DNA of 64,000 nucleotides from Nicotiana tabacum (GCF_000715075.1 NC_134095.1:69135990-69199989); one strand, 5' to 3'; positions 36,401 to 47,272 are shown, counted from the first letter of the stretch. Made by a program: numbers and translations. The notes: generated from the letters alone by a model not told the origin.

Positions 36401-37140
36401 TATCCTCATCGAACCATCTTTATTCTTCACAAACAACACAGGCGCATGCCTGGGCAAGACACTAGGCCTAATGAATATCTTATCAAGAAAATCTTGCAAC
36501 TACTCCTTCAAATCCTTCAACTTTGACGGGGCCATACAGTATGGTGGAATAAAAATAGCTTGAGTCCCTAGAGCCAAATCAATATAGAAGTCATTATCTC
36601 TGTCGGGTGGCATCCCCAGCTAATCTGTAGGAAATACCTCTAGAAACTCAAGAACAGTAGGTACTGAATCCATGGAAGGAACCTCCGCAATAGAATCGTA
36701 AATATAAGCCAAATAGGCTAGGCGCCCCTTATCGACCATATGTCGAGCCTTCACATAAGAGATAACCCTACTTGTGGAATGGCCTTGAGTCCTTCTCCAC
36801 TCTAATTAAGGTAACCTCGATATGGCTAAGGTCACCATCTTGGCGTGATAATTCAATATAGCACGATAAGGTGACAGCCAATCCATACCCAAGATAACAT
36901 CAAAATCCACAATATCAAGAAGTAAAATATCTACACTTATCTCAAGACTCCAATAGTAACCACACACGAGCGATAGACACGATCTACAATAATCGAATCT
37001 CCCACAAGTGTGGACACATACAAATGAGCATTCAAAGAATTATGATCCATAACTAGAAATGAAGCAAAATAGGATGACACATAGGAATAAATAGACCCCG
37101 AATCAAATAAAACTGAAGCATCTCTATGGCACATTTGAAC
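36400..37140 (-). pseudogene. Element C protease and linker to RT
   Basis: The active-site half at 36937-37134 reads ASVLFDSGSIYSYVSSYFAS, an intact DSG, followed by YVSTLVGDSIIVDRVYRSCV. The core block resembling DFDVILGMDWL lies near 36870-36905, in a different frame. The linker toward RT carries MPPDRD near 36610 and the PPY.MAP block near 36540. Confidence 0.8.
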
Positions 37141-38727
37141 AACACCTGTGATAACAATGTCGAATGACTCAGCCTTAAGCCTAGTTGGTAAAGCTTTAAA
37201 TTGGGGCTAGGGCCCAAAACTCTAAACTACGTCTCTGGGATGAATTCTAGCTGGCTGGACTTCACCTCTAATGCCTGGCCTCCACCTCTAACGGCCTGAC
37301 CTCCACCTCTGGCTGCCTGAACCCTACCTCTAGATGGCTGAGTGGGCATGGAGCAACCCGTGCCAGTATGATGGCACAAGAACCTTGCTGAGATCTGCTG
37401 CTCGACTATCTACAGTAATACCTCCTAACGTGACCTATGCCCCTACACTCAAAGATTCCCTTGGTTGCTGAGGCTGCTAAAATGAGGACTAACCCTAACG
37501 ATCTGAATAACTGTTGTAGTAACTCTGGAGCGATGGTGCATTGATAGGAGCTAAATGTGCATAAAATGCTGGCTACTCAAGAAGTAACCCGTAAGAACCA
37601 CGATCACTCAAAGCACCGTGGGCTACCTGAACAACTAACTGAAACGACCTAGGCGGATGGCCTCTACATAAAAATCCCTGTCTCTAGATGAGGCAGCACT
37701 AAAACCACCAAATGACGAGGCCTCTTATCAAACACCGACCTCCTCTCCTAAGCACAAATCATCTTGATCTGTCTAGAAATGTTCACGACCCTCTGAAATG
37801 TAATATCATCTTCGGCCTCCTTGGCCATCTATAGCTTGATAGTGTAGGTGAGTCCTTCAATAAATCTACTCATTCTTTCCTTCTCAGTAGAGATCAAAAT
37901 AACTAATTGACGAGCTAGGTACACAAATCAAGCCTCGTACTGGGTAACAGTCATACTACCCTACTAAAGATGCTCAAACCGTCTACGGTAATCATATCGC
38001 AGAATGACATGAATGAACTTCTCAAGAAATAGCTGGAAGAACTTATCCCAAGTAAGTGTAGGCAACCCAGCTGGTCTAGTCAAAATATAATCTCTCTACC
38101 ATCTCTTGGCAGAACCAATCAACTGAAATACTACAAAATCGACCCTATTGGTCTCAACTATACCCATGTTTTACAGCACCTCATGGCAGCAGTCTAGATA
38201 ATCTTGCGGTTCCTCAAAAGGTGCACCACTTAAATGTGTAGGGAAGAGCTTGATAAACTTGTCCAACCCTAACAAAGCCTCAGAAGACATAAAGGGACTA
38301 TCACCGGCCTGTATTGCACCTCCAGCTGAACTAGCTGGGCTGCTGGAGTCTGATACTGGGGAGCCACCTGCTCCGAGGTGTGAGTAGCAGGAGTCTGTAC
38401 TTCTCCCCTAGCCCGAGAGACGACTTGTGCCACCGGGAGTATACCGGTTTGGGCCACACTCTCCAAAAGGCCCACAAAATGGACTAGAGTGTCTTGAATC
38501 ACTGGTGTGTCTATAAATCCCTCTAGCACGTGAGCTTGTCCGACGGGTACAGTCTAAGTTGGAACCTCCTCATAAAAAACTACTTGAGGTTCCACTGCGA
38601 GTACTACTGCTCAAGCTATAGGCTGAGCTCTGCCTCTGCCTCGGCCTCGACCTTTGCCCCTGGTAGGAGCTGCCAAAGGGGGCTCCTACTCCTGTCATGC
38701 CACTGATGTTGTGCGTGTTCTCGCCAT
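37140..38727 (-). pseudogene. Element C gag
   Basis: The start at 38727 gives MARTRTTSVA followed at once by a stop, then an Arg/Gly-rich region (TRGKGRGRGRGRAQP). The conserved block LVHFVGLLESVAQTGILPVA is at 38400-38480. The zinc-knuckle remnant near 37420-37460 (FECRGIGHVRRY) has lost its first Cys. Many stops cover the capsid region. The gag-to-PBS distance is 187 bp, as in A and B. Confidence 0.8.
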
Positions 38728-38913
38728 CTGCGAGAGAACAAGAATAAATTTGTTCAATCATCAATGATAGAATAAAATCGCACGATAGAGAAGGAAGAAG
38801 TGAAATTTTTCCTAAACTCTATAGCCTCGGGAAGATAAGTACAGATGTCTATGTACCAATCCTCCAGATTCTACTATGCTTGCTCATGATTCGTGAGACA
38901 TAGGCAACCTACT

Positions 38914-38925
38914 GCTCTGATACCA
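38914..38925 (-). other. Primer-binding site of element C (tRNA-iMet type)
   Basis: The minus strand reads TGGTATCAGAGC, three bases inside the LTR edge at 38929. Confidence 0.9.
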
Positions 38926-40827
38926 GCTTGTCACGACCTGAAATTTCTACCCAGAGACCATGACGACGCCTAACATTTTACTTGCTAGGTAACCTAACGT
39001 TAAATATAGTTATTAACAATTTTTAACAAATCTCAAATAAAATGACACTAAAGAAACACTGAATAGTCTGAAACAAGGTATATATATAAACTAATAAGTT
39101 ATAAAATCCCAATACAAATCTCGGCATTGGTGTCGCGAATACGTGAGCATGTAAGATACGATAAATAGTGTTTTAAAATAAACATAATTGTCTGAATCAA
39201 ATGACAAGCTAAAGGAAGTAGAAGAGGACTTCAGAGTTGCGGACACCATGCAACTGTACCTCAAGTCTCCTCTGGGTAGTTAGATCCGAACAAGTCTATG
39301 GTACGCTACTAGGACCAACTCCGGTATCTGCACAAGAAGTGCAGAGTATAGTCTGAGTACAATCGACCCCATGTACCCTGCAAGTATCTAGCCCAACCTC
39401 GACGATAAGTGACGACGCTAAGGCGGGTCAATTACATTAAAATGTACGCAATAATAATAATAATAACAAAAAGGACAGGAATAGAAGTAAAGCCGGTAAA
39501 TCATATCAACAAACTTAATATCAGCTAATAGAGAGTTCTACATGACGAGTCATATAACTTATCTCAACCATCAAGGCCAATCCAACAGTCACAAACAGGT
39601 TTTACTTTTATCAATATATTGTGGCGTGCAACCCGATCCCACAATATCAACTGTAAACTATCTGTTGTAGCGCACAACCCGATCCCACCATATAATCATC
39701 TATCAATATCATAGTCCATCCTTATTCTGCCATTTCAATTCATTATCTTTCAATTTCCATTGCGGCGTGCAACTCACTCCCCAAATAATTTCAATTAATA
39801 GTGTTAACCCAATAACTAAGATTTACAAGAAATCATACATTAAGAGAACCAATGTATGAGCAATGGAGAATAACATGATAACAAAAGAGACTCGAACTAC
39901 TCAGATGTCCCAACTTTATCAACTCAATAGTATCTACCTTTAAACAATTCATACAAGTGAAACTACATCAATGCAGGCAACAATTAATATGAAACTAAAA
40001 GGTAACAAGGCATAAGACAATTTAGATATGCAGGGAAAACAAATAGAGACAAGTAGTAAATAAGTATGGGATCATAGAAGGGATAGACAAGTTGATACAA
40101 GAAATACTAAATGGCAAGTTTCAATTATGACATGAAAGACAAAGAAGCATATAACAATTAAAGCATGAAACAAGATATACTATGAAGCAATGAAAATAAG
40201 GAAGCAAGTAATGTAACGGTGCATATACACTAGTCACCTCGCATATATGTTGTTTCATACCTAATTCACGTAACATGTAGTTCAAGGGTCCCTAATTCCC
40301 TCAAATCAAGGTTAGACCGAACCCTTACCTCACTCCACACTCAACTCACAGTTCACTCACGGCCACACCTTTCGAACAAGCCTCTAAACCAACCAAATCT
40401 AGAAAATTATTTAGCAAACAATACAAAATAAGCTTTAGAAAATACTCATGAATGAAAAAGGTTTAATTTAGATCATTATTGATGAATTCAACCCCAGGCT
40501 CGCTTGGTCAAAATCGAAATTCGGACAAATACCCGAATACCCATTCATCCTCGAGCCCGATTATATATGTAGTTTCGAAATCTTGCCTCAATTTGAGGTC
40601 CAAATCCCAAAGTTACAAAAATCAATAATTCTACCTAAATCTCTAATTTCTACCTTGCATTTGATGTTGAAATTTTATGAAATATAATAGGTAATTGAAA
40701 AGTAGTAGATTAAAGTTACTTACCAATGTATTTAGGAAGAAAAACTCTTGGAAAAATCGCCTCTAGGGTGTTTAGGGTGGAGAGTTTGAAAGAAATGAGC
40801 TAAATCCTGTTTTTCCCTCTTTTACTC

Positions 40828-42048
40828 CTATATTTGCCCACCCCTAAATTTGCCCTGGTGATGGATGCACTGACTCATCATATTCAAGGGGAGGTGCCAT
40901 GGTGAATGCTATTTGCTGATGATATTATTCTAATTGACGAGACACGAGGCAGCGTCAACGAGAGGCTAGAGATTTGGAGACATGCTCTTGAGTCTAAAGG
41001 TTTCAAGTTGAGCAGGACGAAGATGGAATACCTCGAGTGCAAATTTGGAGTTGAGCCGATGGAAGCGGGAGTTGAAGTGAGGCTTGACTCTCAAGTCATT
41101 CCCAAGAGGGGTAGTTTCAAGTACCTTGGATCGGTTATTCAGGGGATCGGGGAGATTGACGGGGATGTCACACACCGTATAGGGGTGAGGTGGATGAAGT
41201 GGAGTTTAGCGTCAGGAGTATTGTGTGACAAGAAAGTACCACCGTTACTAAAAGGTAAGTTTTATAGAGCAGTGGTTAGGCCTGCCATGTTATATGGAAC
41301 TGAATGTTGGCCGGTAAAGAACTCACACATCCAGAAGATGAAAGTAGTAGAGATGAGGATGTTGAGGTGGATGTGCGGGCATACAAGGATTGATAAGATT
41401 AGGAATGAAGATATTCGAGAGAAGGTGGGTGTGGCCCCCATGGAGGACAAGATGCGGGAAGTAAGACTCGGATGGTTCGGGCACATTTAGAGGAGGAGCA
41501 CTGATGCACCGGTGAGGAGGTGTGAGCGACTGGATGTAGTGGGCACGTGGAGAGGTAGAGGGCGGCCTAAGAAGTATTGGGGAGAGGTGATCAGACAGGA
41601 CATGGCGCGACTTAGGATTACTGAGGACATGACCCTTGACAGAGAATTATGGAGGTCGAGTATTAAGGTTGTAGGTTAGGGGAAAGTTGTGAATATTTCT
41701 ACAGCACAATAGAGTGAGACTAGCTAGTTAGAAGTTAGACTAAGAATGTCATTGGTCGTCTATTGATGCAGGGCTGTACCTGCTAGTTTTTACTATACCA
41801 GCCATTTATTTCGTATTTCGTATTCTGTATTTCATATCTCTTATATTGCTGTTATTGTATTATGCATTTTTATGGTACTAATATATCGGCTCCTGTTATT
41901 TTTTTTGAGCCGAGGGTCTCCTGGAAACAGCCTCTCTACCCTTCGGGGTAGGGATAAGGTCTGCGTACATATTACCCTCCCCAACCTCCCCAGACCCCAC
42001 TTGTGGGATTATACGGGGTCGTTGTTACTGTTGTTGTTGTTGTTGTTG
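40828..42048 (+). mobile_element. 5'-truncated RTE-like LINE with TS-SINE-like tail
   Basis: Coding starts around 40850 (FALVMDALTHHIQGEVPW), then a stop and [14 protein letters not shown]. The 3' UTR ends with GAGCCGAGGGTCTCCTGGAA, CTACCCTTCGGGGTAGGG and a (GTT)n tail (42021-42050). That end is shared between Solanaceae TS SINEs and their partner RTE LINEs, from general knowledge. A possible 6-bp target duplication TTACTC sits at 40822-40827 and 42049-42054. The exact 5' junction is uncertain because about 20 bp before the coding part match neither LTR nor LINE. Confidence 0.85.
40850..41680 (+). pseudogene. LINE reverse transcriptase C-terminal fragment
   Basis: The 194-aa frame 40906-41490 carries the catalytic box FADD at its start ([20 protein letters not shown]), then [26 protein letters not shown] and [15 protein letters not shown]. 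An in-frame TGA lies just before MLFADD and a TAG after GWFGHI. The frame then continues as [20 protein letters not shown] and [20 protein letters not shown] to a natural stop near 41680. Length is far below a full RTE polyprotein. It is dead, through 5' truncation and two stops. Confidence 0.9.
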
Positions 42049-42059
42049 TTACTCAACTG

Positions 42060-42440
42060 CAGTTATCACAATTGCGACACATAGTTCGCAATTGCAATAA
42101 TTGCAAAAGTGATCAACCCTTCGCAAATGTGAAAAGGTCACTAAGCCTACTTTCGTAGCAAATGCGACACTTTCGGTTGCAAATGCGACACTTTTGGTTG
42201 CAAATGCGAACCCAGGTCCATCGCAGATGCGACCAATACTTTGCAAAAGTGAAGAAGTACCAAGTCAGTCAATGCTCGCAATTGGGACCAAAACCTTAGC
42301 AATTGCGAAAAGCCACAGTCCGCAAATGCGAATAATTTCCAGAAAATGCAAAGTATTCCCAACCCAACCCATGCTCGCAAATGCGAATCATTGTTCGCAA
42401 AAGCGAGTTGCGAGCCATACCTCGCAATTGCAAGACCTGT
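42060..42440 (+). repeat. Phased TCGCAAWTGCGA motif array in C 5' LTR
   Basis: About 15 copies of GCAATTGCGA / GCAAATGCGA or one-mismatch forms. The best-preserved consecutive copies near 42160-42235 start 21, 21 and 23 bp apart, close to two helical turns. The full form TCGCAATTGCGA is a perfect palindrome. Confidence 0.75.
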
Positions 42441-43683
42441 AGGTCAATCTAGAAACATAAGATGGATCAACTATTTCAAAAGTCCAAAGTTCGACCCGTA
42501 GTCTATCTAAAACTCACTCGAGCCTCTTGAACTCCAAACCAAACATGCATACAAGTGTAATAACATCATATGAACTCGCTTGAGGGATCAAAATACCAAA
42601 ATAACATGTAGAACTATGAATCAAAGACCTAAACAAATGAGATTTTCAAAGAAACTTAAGAACTTTCAATTTTTCAAATGGACGTCCAAATCACGTCAAA
42701 TCAACTCCGTTTTGCACCAAATTTTGTAGACAAGTTATAAATACTGAAACGAACCTATACCAAGTTTCAGGATCGAAATCCGAACCCAGTAGCAATAAAG
42801 TCAACCTACAGTCAAACTTAGGAAATCTTTAAATCTTTAAACTTCTAGTTTTCAATAATTTACGTTAAATCAATTTAGGGGTTTCCGAGTATGATTTCGG
42901 GCATACGTCCAAGTTTCAAATCACGATACGGACCCACCGGATTGTCAAAATACGGTTTTGGGTTCGTTTATTCAAAACGTTGATCGAAGTCAACTTAAAT
43001 GAGTTTTAAAACATAATTTTATATTTTCATGAATTTCCTCATAAAAACTTTTCAAAAAGGGGATACGGACTACGCACGAAAATCGAAGAAGAATAAGCTG
43101 AGTTATTCAAGGTCTCGAAACACAAAAATTATGGTTAGAAAACTTGAAATGACCAAGCGGGTTATCACAAAGTCAAAGAAAGGCCAATAGTGCAAGTTTT
43201 ACATATACAATATTATAAGATAACACAAAAATATCACATAGCATTAAAATCATGGAAGGTAAGGTTCGATCGATGTAATATACCAAACCAACATTTAAAA
43301 CGACTTTAGCATATTTTGGAATTTGTGGAATTCATAAAAACAAAAATTAAAAAAACACTTAAAGAAGGTACATCTTAACTTACCTCGATTATGCTATCAA
43401 AATAGTCGCAATACATCCAATATGTCTCCAGAGTATCGATTTACACATGTTATACTTAACTTCATCAATTCATGTTTATACAATCCAAAGTAGCCAACTT
43501 TCGGACTCATAATAAGCATGCATCAACCTATCAGAATCCCTTCTTTCCTTTTTACTCATGTCCTCTAAGCCCTATAAATACTCATACATTGCCTTTACAA
43601 CTTATTGGGATCATTAATTAAAGTACCCAACTCAATCTTAATCTTAGGGCAGTATTCCTCACCTCCCATTTACCCTTAAATAT

Positions 43684-43792
43684 GGTAGGGTAAAGCTGCG
43701 TACAATAGACTTTTGTGGTTCGGCCCTTTTCTGAACCCCGTGCATAGCGAAAGCTTAGTGCACCGAGTTGCCCTTTTTTTTAATACCATGTA
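43684..43792 (+). mobile_element. SINE 3' fragment (SolS-like)
   Basis: The segment contains GGGTAAAGCTGCGTACAATA, TTCGGCCCTTTTCTGAACCC, GTGCATAGCGAAAGCTTAGT and GCACCGAGTTGCCC, ending in a T-run. This matches the 3' half of a common Solanaceae SINE type as I remember it. No tRNA-like head with A and B boxes is visible upstream, so it is 5'-truncated. Confidence 0.75.
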
Positions 43793-44277
43793 AGAAAAAT
43801 GAAAGTTCCTATTCCAACACAAGCTCCCTATCATATTTAAGCTTAATAAATGAAGAGGGAGTAGTAGGATTTACCTCTATTCTAGCAATTTCTATGGAAT
43901 CTAAGAGATTTGGGATTAATACTTTGTATTGAATGAGTGAAAACTACCGAAACTCACTGCAAAAGCTCACCTTGGTAGATCATCTATAGTAGTTGCCGTG
44001 CCTTCCACCAAATGCAATTTTTTCCCCTTACTTGCTGCAGAATGAGTTTTGGAGCAGCTGATCAAATCTTGTTAAAGCTATTTAGATGAATAAACAGCAG
44101 ACCACTTAATTCTTTGACCTTTAAGGAGGAACCAAGCAAATAAGATCTTTGGTGAAACGATCCAAACTCCCATCTTCAGTTTACTACAATGGAGAGAGCA
44201 TATTCGCTTCCTTTTGCTGCTATACATAGCCATCGTGACTGGCTTCACAACAGTAGGGCTTGACCCACTAATTGTTA

Positions 44278-44512
44278 CTCCTCCCGTTTCAATTTATTTG
44301 AACTTGTTTAACTGGGCACGTGGTTTAAGAAAAAATAAATACTTTTAGTATTTGTGGTCCTAAACAAATTAAAAGGTGATCTAGAGTATTTGTGTGGTTA
44401 TAAATTCTTCTCATTAAGGAAAGAGTTGGAAGTTTAAGCTAAATATGTTTCTAGAGTGTCATTCTTTTTGGAACGGACCAAAAAAGAAATAGGTTCATAG
44501 TATAAATATATT
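44278..44512 (+). mobile_element. Stowaway-like MITE, right end eroded
   Basis: It begins, after a TA dinucleotide, with CTCCTCCCGTTTCAATTTAT, close to the Stowaway terminal CTCCCTCCGT. The body (TGTGGTCCTAAACAAATTAA, TTTTTGGAACGGACCAAAAA) is typical of Solanaceae copies. The right terminus should return to the inverted sequence after AGGTTCATA but is replaced by AT-rich DNA. Confidence 0.8.
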
Positions 44513-45419
44513 TTGTCTTATGCACCTCTCAAAATGCAGCTCAAAATCTCACTTTAAGAGTTTTAAACGTGGATGTCCACTTACCACTATATTAATCAAT
44601 ATTCTGGACACTATTTGGTCACCTATGCAAGGTCTAGTTTGACCTCAATTAACAGCTCACTAAACTGTAGCCTATAGATAGCTTCTTATCTCTTCCATTT
44701 GTCCTCTAAAACATTTTTTTTTTTTTTGAGTGTCGTATTTTTTTCGGGACTTTACAGATTAAAGGTGCAAAATACTAAAAATCACCTAAATCATGAAAAA
44801 GAATAAGAAAATGTGTATGCAGAGGAAGAAGAAGTTAATTTCTTAAGCTGATTCAATTATGAATCTAGCTTTAGATTTCATTACATCGCACTTACTATAG
44901 AGGAGTATGCTGGCAATAAATAACTCCATTGTACTCGAATTCCATAAATATCTGATAATACAATTAGTTCCTTCTTAGTTAATTAGCTCTCTCTTCTTTT
45001 GCCCTTGCATCCTCAAAGAGCTATCATTGAAATATTATGGTGGTGGAATGAATTAAGCGTGCTTAAACTTGGTTAGAAGATCTTTAGTAAGCCAGGAAGG
45101 TGACTTTGAAGAAAACAGTTTTTTAAAAAAAAAAAAAATATTGTTAGCCGAATAACGTATAAGCCATTCAGGTGTCTTCATTTGCTATCATTTTTGGATT
45201 TATATTTATTCTCGTCATGTTGGGAAATAAAAATAAAGAGATGTATATATAACAAGATTACTGATGCAATTTGAAACACTAAACAAACGTATTTTTTGTT
45301 CCTTTAACATATAGATATTAGACACATAGTTCTTGCTTGGTTTTGGTGACATTCCGTATAAGTCATACTACTACTGCTACTAATACTACGACTGCTAATG
45401 CTACTCTACTGCTATTTCC

Positions 45420-45535
45420 TCTTTTGCTGTTGCTGTTGCTACTGTTGCTGCTGCTGTTGTTGTTGTTGCTGTTGCAGCTGTTGATGTTGCTGTTGATGAT
45501 GTTGTTGCTGTTGCCGCGGTTGTTGTTGTGGTTAA
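45420..45535 (+). repeat. CTG/TTG trinucleotide microsatellite
   Basis: Interrupted run of TTG, CTG and occasional GTT triplets. It yields poly-Leu on the plus strand and poly-Asn/Ser, Thr/Ala or Gln frames on the minus strand. None is bounded by a convincing gene structure. Confidence 0.9.
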
Positions 45536-46253
45536 TTCTGCAGCATCTGAATTGAAGCCTCCACGAAAGGTGAAGGACATTCACAGGGTTGCTTTAATTT
45601 TTACAAACTGAAAGTGCATAATCTCTCTGCAAAAGATAAAAGAAATCAAATTTTCAACCTTCAATATCATCATTAGTTTATCCATATTAAAGCAAATTCT
45701 AAATGTAATTGCTTTACCTGCACACTTTCCAAGGGAAATCAGATTGCAAACATATATGGTTGGTTGCTCGCACAAAATTTTGGCAATTGCTTGCGAACAC
45801 TAAATTGAAATAAAAGACAACTCAAACACTGAATCCACCTAAAACCGTTGATGATAGATAAGCCAAATCTTCCATTCATAGCATGACACTCTTTGTGCTA
45901 CTGTTTAAATAAGAGATGGTTTACGGAAAAAAACTATTCAATCAATATAGAAGAATACTTAAAAGAATTAGCTTTATGCTTTTAATTAACTTCAACAAAT
46001 GAGACGAAAAAATTATGCAAAATGGGATGGAAAGTGTGTATCAATTTTATTTTCAAGCATTATTCTTCTTTTTATCCTTAAAAAAACATATTTCTTTTAC
46101 ATGTAATGATATTTGGAAGCATGGGGTATTTGCAAGAAAGAGTTAATTAAGCCCCAAGGCATCACAACATAAGCACATCGATGGGGTCTAGGGTTAGAAA
46201 TCAAAGAACAAAAAGAGAGCACAATGTTAGTATCAAATAACAGAAATGGTTAA

Positions 46254-46376
46254 TTAAGAAGCGCGAGACGATAAATCCAATACTTTAACATGGTGACTCA
46301 TTGATTCAATTTTGATGAATTGGAAATGGATTCCAACATCTTCATCTTCACTGTTATTGTCTTGAGCGCTCTTCAT
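46254..46376 (-). CDS. Small unknown ORF, 40 aa, with upstream TATA box
   Basis: The frame runs from ATG at 46376 to TAA at 46254. The product starts MKSAQDNNSEDEDVGIHFQF and ends VKVLDLSSRAS. It is acidic near the N-terminus and has no signal peptide, membrane segment or recognised domain. A good TATA box lies about 55 bp upstream, giving room for a short leader. A short upstream ATG frame (MLYHSFI) could affect its translation. About 0.5 kb downstream on the same strand is a plausible intron, so this could be a first exon or leader peptide rather than a full gene. It could equally be chance: 40 codons is short. Confidence 0.25.
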   Translation of the reverse strand: MKSAQDNNSEDEDVGIHFQFIKIESMSHHVKVLDLSSRAS

Positions 46377-46428
46377 GAGTGCGACGGCCACAACTTGGGA
46401 TATGTTATATGAAAGAGTGGTAAAGCAT

Positions 46429-46441
46429 GAGTTTATATAGG
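46429..46441 (-). promoter_or_regulatory. Candidate TATA box for the small ORF
   Basis: The minus strand reads CCCTATATAAACT, a close match to plant TATA boxes, with a start site expected about 30 bp downstream near 46400. It lies in DNA free of retroelement sequence. Confidence 0.35.
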
Positions 46442-46796
46442 GGGGAAATGAAACTCCAGGGTTTTCTTTTTAAATTTGTTTCCTTCTTTATTATTATAAA
46501 TAGTAAGTTGTTATTAGTAAAATCTGACTCACTTCCAACTTAAAGACAAATATTTGGTAATTATTTACTGTATTTCTTTTCGAGGTTTTTTTCCTTACGT
46601 TAACGGATATTCAAGAAACTTTTAATCTTGATTTTACAATTGCAGTACATGGAAAGAAGGGCCTTTACCTAACTTCTTTTGAACTACGTATTTTTTTTAT
46701 ATATTTTCATTTGAACTACATCCTAAGTATTCTACAAAAAATTAATGTCATCCTTCTACAGAGCCTTTATGTACACTTGTATTTGGTATCCATAGT

Positions 46797-47272
46797 TAGG
46801 GGTGGCAAATGGGTAAAAAAAAAACAGAAAATTAAAAATACAAAAAAAAATAAAAAAAATTTTTTGAGGGGGTTGAGAGGGGGGTTGGTGTTGCAGAAAA
46901 AATGAATAGAAAATTAAAAATACAAAAAAAAAAAGTAAAAAATTTCTTTTTGAGAGGAAGGGGTTTTGCGGGAGGGGGTAGGGTGGGTGGATGGTGCAAA
47001 AAAACAAAAGAACATAAAATTAAAAATGCACAAAAAAAAGAAGTAAAACTGGGGCAATTAAATAAATTTCAATATAAGTTGGGTTGAGATATCCTTTGTT
47101 TTAGGTGAGTTTCATAGGTTGTATTTGGGCTACTTAATGGGTCAGAATGAGCTATAAAATATAATGAGTAACTTGGGCTCAGCCCAAATTAATTCATGAG
47201 CTAAAATATTTGTAACCCAACTCATTAATCTCTGAGCGGATTAGATAGGTTTGAGCTCAAATTGCCACCCTA
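46797..47272. mobile_element. hAT-like MITE, 476 bp
   Basis: It starts TAGGGGTGGCAAATGGG and ends with the inverted form ...AATTGCCACCCTA. ATCCATA occurs directly outside both ends (46788-46794 and 47273-47279), consistent with an 8-bp hAT target duplication that has changed at one base. TAGGGGTGGCAAA is a frequent terminus of plant hAT MITEs. The left half is an A-rich, G-rich internal duplication; the right half contains GGGCTCAGCCCAAATTAATT. It has no transposase. Confidence 0.82.
46808..47045 (+). repeat. Degenerate about 100-bp A-rich/G-rich tandem repeat in hAT MITE
   Basis: GAAAATTAAAAATACAAAAA starts at least two units and AAAATTAAAAATGCACAAAA a third. Each of the first two is followed by a G-rich block (GAGGGGGTTGAGAGGGGGG; GCGGGAGGGGGTAGGGTGGG). 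The frames through it are artefacts. Confidence 0.7.

Larger units (their letters stand above)
19091..43169 (-). mobile_element. Ty3/gypsy chromovirus C (same family as A), nested host of E and a LINE
   Basis: Removing Athila element E joins integrase reading frames on both sides (…ILRACV then MDFE…), which shows 20473-21207 and 34462-38727 are one element. The order on the minus strand is 5' LTR (38929-43169, split by a LINE), iMet PBS, gag, protease, RT, RNase H, integrase, PPT and a truncated 3' LTR (19091-20456). The left LTR is cut at about 19091, so no left target duplication can be seen; AAGTC follows the right LTR. RT reads FIND and RNase H reads YCNAS, so the element is dead. Confidence 0.88.
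38929..43169 (-). mobile_element. Element C 5' LTR, interrupted by a LINE
   Basis: It starts (plus strand) TGTCACGACC and ends GCGGGTTATCACA at 43169; AAGTC follows. Without the LINE it is about 3.0 kb. It holds three GCGTGCAACCCGATCC-type hairpins (39619-39782), a short (AAT)n, and the motif array at 42060-42440. The inner half (38929-40617) has no counterpart in the truncated left LTR. Confidence 0.88.

Noticed and set aside
44078..44233. 51-aa minus-strand frame MAMYSSKRKRICSLHC...
   Set aside because: Short, no domain, no clear promoter; consistent with chance.
45337..45555. Poly-Leu or poly-Asn/Ser proteins
   Set aside because: CTG/TTG microsatellite; frames lack flanking gene structure.
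46756..47007. 83-aa Phe/Pro-rich frame
   Set aside because: Complement of the A/G-rich filler of the hAT MITE.
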